This document shows positions 52,959 to 60,549 of a stretch of 64,000 nt of DNA, piece by piece. Origin of the DNA: Durusdinium trenchii (lineage: Eukaryota; Sar; Dinophyceae; Suessiales; Symbiodiniaceae); contig CAXAMN010001448.1 in NCBI GenBank assembly GCA_963970005.1, positions 371,213 through 435,212 on the forward strand, in the 5' to 3' direction. The notes below the pieces were generated by a model. It worked only from the letters and a program-made list of their open reading frames with translations, was not told the origin of the DNA and searched no databases. A program made the translations under genes and the position numbers. The first letter of the stretch is position 1. Each line of letters begins with the position of its first letter.

Positions 52959-53144
52959 TCAGGCCTGCTTCTCATCCTCCTGGAACTTCATCTCGAAGCC
53001 ACAAAACCTGACCCAATCTTCTTTGTTCACTTTTTCTGGTTTGGACGTTTTCCATTCTTGTTGAATGCGTGAGACCAAACCATCATGTGCCTTCCACGTG
53101 CCCATCGCCAAAAGGTCATCGACATAGACCAGCATCAGTCCCAC
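52959..53144 (-). pseudogene. Copia RT motif C segment
   Basis: Carries VGLMLVYVDDLLAMG with both catalytic Asp, then RFCGFEMKFQEDEKQA before a stop. It is in the same frame as the RT upstream and separated from it only by an in-frame TAG at 53160-53162. Sequence normally found between GFE and RPDLSYAIG is missing. Confidence 0.8.
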
Positions 53145-53159
53145 TGGCCTCTTGTCCCC

Positions 53160-54182
53160 CTAATTCACAATGCGCCATAGGTTCCTTTCTTTTGTGGGCT
53201 GCAGCATGAACTTCTCCCCCTGACATTCCCATTCGAATGTAGAGAAGCGCTCATCCCGATGTAGTGCCCAATGGCTTGGAGAGGTTTGAAACCCGTAGAG
53301 TGCCTTTTTGACCACCCACACTTCATTGTCCGGGCATATGCCAAGTTGGGACATCAACCGCGGCGGAACCACCGCAACTGGATTTGCACCCGGAGCCACC
53401 GGCCTTGGGGCCTGTAGGAAAGCACTTTTGACATCCAGCGCTGACACCTGCCACCCTTCATGTGCTGCTTGACGAACTGCACAACGGATCAATGTTCCAT
53501 CGGCACCGGAGGCATAACTTCCTGCTGGTCCCCACGATGGGTCTGCCGTTGGAGAGGCCATATTTCCGCATATAACAGCACGAGCCCGATGTTGTCCAGA
53601 TCCTCCCTTACGCACGCATACCATTTTGCCAGGGATCAATTCTGTTCCTTCCGGAAGCTCTTCACGGGGCAGTGGATGTACAGCTTGGGTGTCATGCACA
53701 AGGACATTGTATTCATATTGAAAGGCCGGAATCCAGTCTTGAGGGTGGTCACGTACTTCATGCAAAGGTACCGTGATGGTCTGCAGAATGTCCGGTTCTT
53801 GTGCTTGGAGGCTACAAAGATGCACCCGAGTGTCCCTTTCCACTCGGCCCAACCGGATCAGATTATCCTCCAAGTCATCCCTCCAGCCCACAAACCATTC
53901 CACCTCCAATCCCGACTGCGCTCCCTGTGTGGCATTCCTTGGCACATCATCCACCAAATTGGACAGTTGTTTTTGCAGCATCCGATGTTGCCACTCCCAT
54001 GTGTCCTTCACCTGGTCCATGTCTAACCATCGCCCCTTGTCTCCCATCTCCTGCTCCACGGTCCTTCCAGCGGGTTCCACCTTCATAGCACGAACTCCTG
54101 CGGCCGAGGCTGCTGTTGAAGATCTTGGGAACTTCTCCGGCGAATCTTTCCATAGCTCCGAAGTTGATGTACTCGGCCTCAA
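53160..54182 (-). CDS. Copia RT, N-terminal part
   Basis: Motif A is VSALDVKSAFLQAPR (Asp250) and motif B VKKALYGFQTSPSHW. Upstream are KMVCVRKGGSGQHRARAVIC and the region usually linking integrase to RT. The N-terminal ~130 residues (RWLDMDQVKDTWEWQ, LEVEWFVGWRDDLEDNLIRL) continue from the frame at 53947-54342. Ends at a TAG, 5' of motif C. Confidence 0.8.
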   Translation of the reverse strand: MRPSTSTSELWKDSPEKFPRSSTAASAAGVRAMKVEPAGRTVEQEMGDKGRWLDMDQVKDTWEWQHRMLQKQLSNLVDDVPRNATQGAQSGLEVEWFVGWRDDLEDNLIRLGRVERDTRVHLCSLQAQEPDILQTITVPLHEVRDHPQDWIPAFQYEYNVLVHDTQAVHPLPREELPEGTELIPGKMVCVRKGGSGQHRARAVICGNMASPTADPSWGPAGSYASGADGTLIRCAVRQAAHEGWQVSALDVKSAFLQAPRPVAPGANPVAVVPPRLMSQLGICPDNEVWVVKKALYGFQTSPSHWALHRDERFSTFEWECQGEKFMLQPTKERNLWRIVN

Positions 54183-54360
54183 AATTGTCGACGATGAAGA
54201 ATACTCCCCCCGCTGGCAAAGGAACCGTACCCTTATTCGGGGCCCCTTTCAAGCATGGAGTATCTCCCAACGGTTGTTTGCCTGTCATTCGTCGATGTGG
54301 TTGTCCAGGTCGGTCATCTTCTTCCAGGTGTAGTTGAACCACTTCACCACGCGGTCCTTG

Positions 54361-54883
54361 TTAAATTCGAAGCTGTTCTCCTTCTTCGTTCGTCTGCACC
54401 GCTTCTCGTACATGTAGTACACGATCATCTTTGAGCTGTACCACCCATCCACCATTTACCAAGTGGCTGGGACATAGGATCACCGCATCCGCGAACGGTG
54501 CCACCAATCCTCCACCCTTGTGCCATTTCTTCACCTTGACCAACACCCTTCCCCTGTAAGGCAGCATCGGAAGGCAAGGCACCCCTAAAGCTTCCCGTTG
54601 TTTATATCTTCGCTCCATGGCTGCATATCTGAAGGCATCCGGCCATGACGTCACGTCACATTCTTTCTCCGCCAGGTGCAATCGAACCTTCCTTTTGAGT
54701 TGATTCGAGTTGATGTACTTCAGATTCTGCATGTCCATTGGAGGCTGGATCATCCCCTGCTGTTGTGGTAGGAACAATGCCATTTCGAGCACACCACGCC
54801 GTCATTGGCTTCGATATTAGCTCCTTGGCCCTGTCGGAGTGCAGCCGATTGATGTAGATCCCCATTGCCTTGAAACCTGCCAT
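54361..54883 (-). pseudogene. Copia integrase, second half
   Basis: One frame (54883-54656) has INRLHSDRAKELISKPMTAW and DPASNGHAESEV, the second Asp and the Glu of the DDE triad. The next (54792-54361) has LGVPCLPMLPYRGRVLVKVK and ILCPSHLVNGGWVVQLKDD, a typical post-catalytic region. A frameshift near 54710-54740 separates them. Confidence 0.75.
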
Positions 54884-56196
54884 GCCTTCTGCATAGCCGT
54901 CACCACTTCATCTTGGGCTCTTGAGGCGATGGGCTCCACATGCACCACATGCTTCACCGGCACGCTTTTGAGGCTTTCCTCCAACTCCTTGTGAAATTGT
55001 TCCTCCTCCGGAGTTTCCTCCTTTTCTAAGTCCACCTCCCCCGGTTCTTCATCTTCCCGTGGATGTGGTCCTTCTTCCGGTTGTTCTCGCTCCTCAGTTC
55101 TGCCCTCTTCGTGCTCCAGAGCCTCTTGATCGTCCATGGTCTCCTTCTTGTCCTGGCCAAAGTCCGGAACCAGTGCCAGGGCATACTTCATGTAGTGACT
55201 TGTCGCTCGGGGTAGAGGTCCCACGATATCCACCGACATGGACCATGAGGATGTCATAGTTTGTCCCTCCTGCCTTCTTCTGTGTGGTCGCTGTGCCCCC
55301 ATTTGTTCGACGCATAAGCGACAGTCACGTCGGAAAGGTGTGTGTCCTTGTCGGAAATGTTGGGCCCATAGTTCCTTCTCCCTCCCTGTGAGCGCCTTGG
55401 CAATCCGAGGAGCTTGCTGTAGCAACTTGGCCATGTAGATCTTGAGAGAAGCCCATACTGCTGCTCGAAAACCTGGAGCCCATAGTGCCCATGACCTTGA
55501 CTGTTCAATTCTTTCACTCAAATTGTCGGCCAGGGGTTCATCTTGTCCAGTAGGGCTTCTAAGCTCTTGCAACTCAAGCATGTTGGGCAAGTTTGTGAGG
55601 ATACTTGTAGGTTTCTTTCGACAGTGTCCCATAGGACGTTGATCAAAATTGATCACATTCATTCCTGCTTCAGATGCCAAATCCTGAAGTTCTTCCCAGC
55701 TCCAAAATGACGGCATCATGCTTCCCAATTTGTTCTTTCCCGGGTCCTCCGGACTTTCCAACAGGAACCCCGTCGGTTCTTCTCCCAGGCCATGACGTAG
55801 TCGAGCTTCCTCCGCCATGTAGAAGATACCCAGTTGTTTCAACACCAGGGCCGTGTCATGGTCTGCCAGCCGCTGCTCCCCTGCGCTTGGATGAGGTAAT
55901 CCAAAACGTCCTTCTCCGCGATCACGTAGTGGCCTCGGTCCGGGTCTCTTGAACCTCATGCGAGAGACAGTACGGCAAGGCGGTCCTCCCACCACACATT
56001 TGATGGTCCCTTTTCTGGCCAATTCCGTCAAGAAGCCCCATGTACATCTTGGTCTTTTCCCTTTGTGATGTCCAAGGTGATCACATCCCAACCATGAGCC
56101 TCCAGTTCTTTCCATTCCTCCGCCTTCTCCCCCGCATAGAGGTGAAGTAGGATCTTCTTCGACTGGTGCAGCCGTCGTCGAACACTTCTGTTCCAC
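54817..56196 (-). CDS. Copia Pol: methyltransferase-like block and integrase N-terminus
   Basis: Residues 55-210: FLTELARKGTIKCVVGGPPC (Cys74) and FLLESPEDP. These correspond in position to the PCQ (motif IV) and ENV (motif VI) of cytosine-5 methyltransferases. The preceding SAM-binding-like part (ILLHLYAGE ... GWDVITLDITKG) is in the frame 56282-56028. Residues 280-296: integrase zinc finger H-x4-H...PFRRDCRLC. Residue 323: first catalytic Asp in SVDIVGPLPR. After residue 345 the protein becomes acidic (EEREQPEEGPHPREDEEPGE). This looks like the linker before RT rather than integrase, with the integrase core partly lost here and resuming in 54883-54656. Whether the GGPPC block methylates DNA is unknown. 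Confidence 0.7.
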   Translation of the reverse strand: MEQKCSTTAAPVEEDPTSPLCGGEGGGMERTGGSWLGCDHLGHHKGKRPRCTWGFLTELARKGTIKCVVGGPPCRTVSRMRFKRPGPRPLRDRGEGRFGLPHPSAGEQRLADHDTALVLKQLGIFYMAEEARLRHGLGEEPTGFLLESPEDPGKNKLGSMMPSFWSWEELQDLASEAGMNVINFDQRPMGHCRKKPTSILTNLPNMLELQELRSPTGQDEPLADNLSERIEQSRSWALWAPGFRAAVWASLKIYMAKLLQQAPRIAKALTGREKELWAQHFRQGHTPFRRDCRLCVEQMGAQRPHRRRQEGQTMTSSWSMSVDIVGPLPRATSHYMKYALALVPDFGQDKKETMDDQEALEHEEGRTEEREQPEEGPHPREDEEPGEVDLEKEETPEEEQFHKELEESLKSVPVKHVVHVEPIASRAQDEVVTAMQKAWQVSRQWGSTSIGCTPTGPRS

Positions 56197-56282
56197 GGTA
56201 ATGGACTTGATGAGTTGTCTGGAGTTCCGACATGTAGCGAAACACTCGGGTAGGAACTTGAGGAAAACGCTTTTGCCACCAC
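56028..56282 (-). pseudogene. SAM-binding-like segment of the methyltransferase-like block
   Basis: Reads LPWNRSVRRRLHQSKKILLH, LYAGEKAEEWKELEAHGW and DVITLDITKGKDQDVH. A glycine-containing turn after a hydrophobic strand, followed by a strand ending in Asp, is the expected start of a class I SAM fold. It joins the protease frame by a shift near 56200-56250 and the GGPPC frame by another near 56040. Confidence 0.6.
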
Positions 56283-57022
56283 ATCATAATGTCCCCATCC
56301 AGATTCTCCTCCTGATTCAAGTCCTCAACTTTCTTTCGCTCAGCCTCCTCAATGTCCGCAATGAGGGCCAGGGCATCCTCCTCCGCCACCACGGGACAAC
56401 CATCACGTAGCCACGACGCGATCTTTCCTCGCCGGGGATGCACCACCACACAACCATTGCGGCTCCATTGTAGTTTGTAGCCCAGCTCAATCAAACCTCT
56501 CACCGGGACGATAGGTTCAATGTGCCCCTCCACCAAAATAGTTCCAGTCACCGGATGTTGTCGAAGCCATACTCGTCCATGGGCCAAATCAACCGGGACC
56601 TCCTCCGCCTCTTCGATTTCCTGGCGAGAACCTTTGCGAAGTGGATGGGTTGCTCCTCCGTCCGATAGGCCAACCTTGCCCATCATTCCTTCATATTCCA
56701 TAGACAAAGGCCCCAACGATTTGCACCGCACCGCCATGAGTCGAGCTCTTTGGAGGGACTTCAACAAAGCCGATGCCTCCTCCACCAGACCGCCCATGGA
56801 AGTCGTTGCTTCTTCACCTTGGGGTGCGCCTCCACTAGGTTTTCCTTTTCCCTCAGCAGGCACATCCTCCACCGATGTTCTTGTCCCGGATGAAGTGGAA
56901 ACATTGGCATCCTCTCCTCCAACACCACCAACGTCCGGTTTTTCCGGACTGCCACCCGAGCTTCCCCCTTTGACCTTCGCCACCTTGACTGTCTCCTCCC
57001 CCTTTCCCTCTTTCTTTAGCAC
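56081..57022 (-). CDS. Copia protease region
   Basis: A low-complexity Gly/Glu-rich start is followed by a region with the aspartic-protease-like active site LSDGGATHPLR (Asp121; the usual form is D-S/G-G-A-T). The downstream block RVWLRQHPVTGTILVEGHIE, PVRGLIELGYKLQWSRNGCV and VVHPRRGKI agrees with the protease-to-linker part of dinoflagellate copia polyproteins. The last 30 residues from HYRGTEV on are out of frame. It sits directly after the zinc knuckle. Confidence 0.7.
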   Translation of the reverse strand: MLKKEGKGEETVKVAKVKGGSSGGSPEKPDVGGVGGEDANVSTSSGTRTSVEDVPAEGKGKPSGGAPQGEEATTSMGGLVEEASALLKSLQRARLMAVRCKSLGPLSMEYEGMMGKVGLSDGGATHPLRKGSRQEIEEAEEVPVDLAHGRVWLRQHPVTGTILVEGHIEPIVPVRGLIELGYKLQWSRNGCVVVHPRRGKIASWLRDGCPVVAEEDALALIADIEEAERKKVEDLNQEENLDGDIMMWWQKRFPQVPTRVFRYMSELQTTHQVHYRGTEVFDDGCTSRRRSYFTSMRGRRRRNGKNWRLMVGM

Positions 57023-57207
57023 GACGTCTTGCTATGGTTCAGACCTGAGCAGTTGAAGCACCGATTTTCTTTTGGACTCAACCTGCATGCTTGAATTTGC
57101 AACTGCCCCACGCCCACTCCCTTTTCGGTCATCCAAAACCTGCAAGTATCTTTGTCTCCCGCACCGCCTTCCCGAAGTTCACCACCAGCTGTTCCCGTCG
57201 AGGTCAC
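57016..57207 (-). CDS. Gag C-terminus with zinc knuckle
   Basis: The CCHC knuckle RCFNCSGLNHSKTSC is complete (C-x2-C-x4-H-x4-C). Before it, CRFWMTEKG with no following Cys looks like a degenerate CCCH finger. Zinc knuckles in Gag bind the element's RNA. Earlier Gag sequence (to about 57640) is not readable as one frame. Confidence 0.7.
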   Translation of the reverse strand: MTSTGTAGGELREGGAGDKDTCRFWMTEKGVGVGQLQIQACRLSPKENRCFNCSGLNHSKTSC

Positions 57208-57639
57208 AGTCGAAGTCCCCTATGTAGGTTGAACTGCCACTGCTTTCAGTGCAGTCCCTTCCCTCCACCATTGTTCAAGCCAAACAACTGTTGCCGACTG
57301 GTTTGGTTGCCAATCGGCATGCAACTTGCGCTCCAGACGAAGCCAAATGGTCTCAAGCTTTCACCAACACCCCTGCCAATACCACAGGGTCTGGAATGCC
57401 TTAGCATCTGTCTTAAGGAAACAGCCCCGGCCGTAGGAACAGCCCATGTGCAGACTGGACACCAGTGGCTCGCACAATGATATCAAATAGCCTGCCGCAA
57501 AAAGAGCTTGACAGTTCATCCATGAATAGCACTCCCATCGAAAAGGAGCCAGTCATGGAATGCCCCCTGTTGCTGACTACGCTTTCGGGGGTAACCTTTA
57601 AGGTCTCTCTCAGTGTCGCCAAGTTCGACCGATTTACAG

Positions 57640-58423
57640 ATTTAGAAGACCAGGTTATGGATTATCTGGCCTCGGTCACTGACCTCCAAGTTTTTGGGTG
57701 GGTAGGGGGATGGGGTCCCCGATACCTCGCCCGAAAGAGGGAGCGTGGACCCGCGAGGGTCCCAAGGTTGTTGGGAGGTTTTTGGAGGTTTTTGGTGGTG
57801 TGTAGATCCCTTCGACCTGGAACCATGAATGGACATGGTTACGTCACACTCCCTAGCCGGCCAGTTGGCATGTCCTTGGTGACTTGGACGTGTCTACTGG
57901 TGCTGCGTGGTCGACAGGCCACAGCGCCATCCACTCCCGTGAAAGTTTGACACACAAACTCCTGACGAAAAATCAAAAGCTCTCGTGCTCAAAACACCTA
58001 GTCAGTCAAGTGTCTCAACGACCCGAGTCGAAAACGAAAGAAAAAGCAGCCAAAAGACACGCACACTTTTCGCCGCACACTTGAGCCAAAGTGACGAACG
58101 TTCTCCAAGGTTCACAAATGTTCTCGGGACATTTGTGGACATGCAAAACCATACTCAAAACAGTTCTACGCTTCACAAAGGTTCTAAAAACAGTTGGAAA
58201 CAACTAAGAGCATAGTCTAAACATCTTCGGGTGTTCTCGGACACCTCATACACAAACTACAAACATATGGAAACATTGAAAGGGATCTTTCAATGTCCTC
58301 AAAAGCTAACGAACGTCATTCAAACAAGCCAAAACTCTCCATGGCTTTCTTTGCGGTCTCTAAACAAGTGGTATGGAGTCTTCGCTCCTCAGTACTATAA
58401 ATTCTCACACCCCCTTTCGAAGC
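57640..58423. other. No gene recognised; spliced-leader-like 11-mer
   Basis: Contains ttctcgggacatttgtggac-like and acaaaggttct-like degenerate repeats and TTTGGCTCAAG on the minus strand (58090-58080). No coding sequence supported. Confidence 0.4.
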
Positions 58424-58969
58424 TCACATGCCACTTTGGGCAGTGGTCGCTCGCTGTTCCAGTAAACGCTTGCGCTCACAGCAGCTACACAAACCAAAAG
58501 AGGTGACTTTCTTGCCTCGCAAGTATTGGCATTGACGGTCAAGGTGGAATTTGGACCCAGTCGAGGTCACAAATACCTCAAGTACCTTGTTCACTGCGCT
58601 CATCTTCATCCACTCGGAGGTTGCAGTGTTCTCAACACCACTCGGCCGGCCAGCAGCGCTCGAAGCAGCAGCACCTGTAGAAGCAGCAGCAGAGACTTTC
58701 TCTCTCAACAGCGGCTCTTGCTTCTCTGGCTTATCGGCCATCATCCTCTTCTGTCCCAAAAGGCTCTTCGCCATTCCAGCAGCGCCAAAAAGCTTCACAA
58801 GCAAACTCAGCGCGCCATACAACGCCAGCGCAGCAATGCAGCTGCCCTCAAACGACAACATGGCTTCCCGCGCGGACGCCCCACACACACAAACGGCTGC
58901 GGAAAAGTTCGGCGAAGAAAAGTTCTCCGAAAGGAAAGAAAAGATAGGAAGGGACGACTCAAGGGTCAT
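58424..58969 (-). CDS. Membrane protein with His-x-Cys tail (retroelement 3' ORF?)
   Basis: 181 residues. A hydrophobic segment at about residues 42-68 (CIAALALYGALSLLVKLFGA) is followed by an Ala/Ser-rich linker. The end VFVTSTGSKFHLDRQCQYL ... GLCSCCERKRLLEQR has the F-H-x3-C ... C-x-x-C pattern also seen in Ada-type metal-binding segments. I associate this H-x3-C tail with the 3' ends of dinoflagellate copia polyproteins, so it may be the tail of the element upstream, with its Pol deleted. An independent small gene is possible. The start (58969) is the first ATG. Confidence 0.5.
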   Translation of the reverse strand: MTLESSLPIFSFLSENFSSPNFSAAVCVCGASAREAMLSFEGSCIAALALYGALSLLVKLFGAAGMAKSLLGQKRMMADKPEKQEPLLREKVSAAASTGAAASSAAGRPSGVENTATSEWMKMSAVNKVLEVFVTSTGSKFHLDRQCQYLRGKKVTSFGLCSCCERKRLLEQRATTAQSGM

Positions 58970-59301
58970 TTCGACATGAGCACGGCTTCCTGAAAAACAG
59001 TCTCACTGTTCAACTGATTTCAAGTCTCTCGAAGTAAGGTGGTCACACAGACCGAGACAAGATTCATGAAGTACCTTTGCCAAAAACCTGATCCAATTTC
59101 ATCGACTCTCGACAGACTCTACAGTGAACAGTCTAGAAGGTGTGAACAATCACAGTTCAAAAGCTATTGAATTCCAGCGGCATCTCATGCACACGTATTT
59201 TCACATCGATCATCGGAAGCTTCATCCGCAAGTGTCATCAAGCTATCTGTGCAGCAACAAAAGCAGAGGCTCTCAGCCAGGCGGTTGCTCAGCTTGGGTT
59301 C
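58970..59301. other. Spacer without recognised gene
   Basis: About 330 bases between the tail ORF and the methyltransferase-like frame. The plus-strand frames over it are shadows. Confidence 0.4.
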
Positions 59302-60537
59302 TCACCTCAAGGATGCACAGATGCAAAAACTCTTCACAAGAAAACGAGCAAATTTCATTGAGTACCTTTCAGTATCATGGTAATCAACTGCATTGAATGG
59401 TGCATGACTCTCATTGCAACGACATTGAAAGCGAGAGTTCAACCGCTGACTCAAACACGAGTTGGAACTCTGAATCCTGAAAACTTTGCCAATTCGAAGT
59501 CCACTCTGGGTTTCCAATCCCATTGAACAAGCATGACATTCACTCTGATATGCCATTCCGTGCTTTTCGAAGAAATTCTGAAGGTCTCGACTCTTCCAGT
59601 ACTGATTGCTTCTCGGCAGTTCGAACGAAACGGTGACAGACACTCTTTCAGATGACTTGATCTCATCAAGATACTTTCCAGATGACTTCAACAGATAGAA
59701 GAACTCTTTCTCGTGCTTCTCATTCCTTCCCCAGAAATTCAAGAGAGGGGATCCACCTTTGCAAGGAAGAGAGATGTGCACGAGACATGCTACCTGAGAT
59801 CCATGCGGGCATCGACTGAATCCATCACGGAGCAGGGTCAGCACCTTATTGCGAACTCCGATCTCCTGGAGGTTTGCATGGATTCCTATGTATCGAACAT
59901 AGTCAACTTCTCGACAAGATCTTGCAATGACTGACTCTTTGCCACAAGCTATTTCTAGCACAGTATATCGAGGGTACCTGAGTTGATCCGACTCTCGGAT
60001 GACTGAAACGGCTGAGTCACACTCAAAAGTCACTCTTGACAGTGTTTCGTTTGAACATCTTAGCATCACACTTCGCGGGGGCATTGAGGCCAACAGCGAA
60101 AAGATGGTCACATTCTGCTCAGCTGTCAACACTCCAGTACCATGGCATGCGATGCAGCATTGAACCGGTCTGGATGTCCCTGAACTGGCCACTGAACTCC
60201 CAGTTTGGCCCATTGGTGTCGAAGTGTGTTGAGATGCTAATCCCATGATGCTTGTGATGTCGCTGGTCGAACCGATCGGCGATTCCACTGAAGCTGGTGC
60301 TCCCCAATCAATGAGCGGCCTCGCCGGTGAAGACTTCGGCAAAACAGGCGCCACCGTTGGAGACTTGGGTACCTCAGCTGGTCCCGTCACAGGGAATCCG
60401 ATCTCAGTTGGAGGAGGCGGTGGTTCCTGATGAGCTGTAGGCGGGCTATCCAACGGCGGTGGAGGAGGCTTTGGACTCACCTTCGGTGACACGTTCTCCT
60501 CAACAGTCTGCTCTGGCAATCCCTCAGGGTGCTTCAT
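59302..60537 (-). CDS. Pro-rich linker and methyltransferase-like domain of a copia-type element
   Basis: Residues 1-90 are Pro-rich (SPKPPPPPLDSPPTAHQEPP). Residues 120-345 resemble a SAM-dependent methyltransferase fold: QCCIACHGTG (a CxxC near 126-130), YTVLEIACGKESVIARSC (strand-turn-helix), CLVHISLPCKGGSPLLNFWG (the position of the catalytic Pro-Cys) and VSVTVSFELPRSNQYW. In related elements the last blocks read SxPCTGGxPW and EWP. Same reading frame as 60550-63936, separated only by a TAG at 60550-60552, so the two probably formed one polyprotein. After residue ~390 it ends at a stop; no integrase follows. Confidence 0.6.
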   Translation of the reverse strand: MKHPEGLPEQTVEENVSPKVSPKPPPPPLDSPPTAHQEPPPPPTEIGFPVTGPAEVPKSPTVAPVLPKSSPARPLIDWGAPASVESPIGSTSDITSIMGLASQHTSTPMGQTGSSVASSGTSRPVQCCIACHGTGVLTAEQNVTIFSLLASMPPRSVMLRCSNETLSRVTFECDSAVSVIRESDQLRYPRYTVLEIACGKESVIARSCREVDYVRYIGIHANLQEIGVRNKVLTLLRDGFSRCPHGSQVACLVHISLPCKGGSPLLNFWGRNEKHEKEFFYLLKSSGKYLDEIKSSERVSVTVSFELPRSNQYWKSRDLQNFFEKHGMAYQSECHACSMGLETQSGLRIGKVFRIQSSNSCLSQRLNSRFQCRCNESHAPFNAVDYHDTERYSMKFARFLVKSFCICASLR

Positions 60538-60549
60538 GGGCGACGGATC

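Larger units (their letters stand above)
50984..57640 (-). mobile_element. Copia-type retroelement, near-complete but broken
   Basis: On the minus strand: Gag end with zinc knuckle (57207-57016), protease (56.7 kb), methyltransferase-like block (56.2-55.6 kb), integrase (55.4-54.4 kb), RT (54.2-53.0 kb), RNase H (52.9-52.2 kb) and a C-terminal extension (to 50984). Frameshifts, an in-frame TAG and internal deletions inactivate it. No long terminal repeats could be found by eye. Confidence 0.8.

Noticed and set aside
57413-57622. 69-codon minus frame as Gag N-terminus
   Set aside because: Right position for Gag but no recognisable Gag residues; left unassigned within the element.
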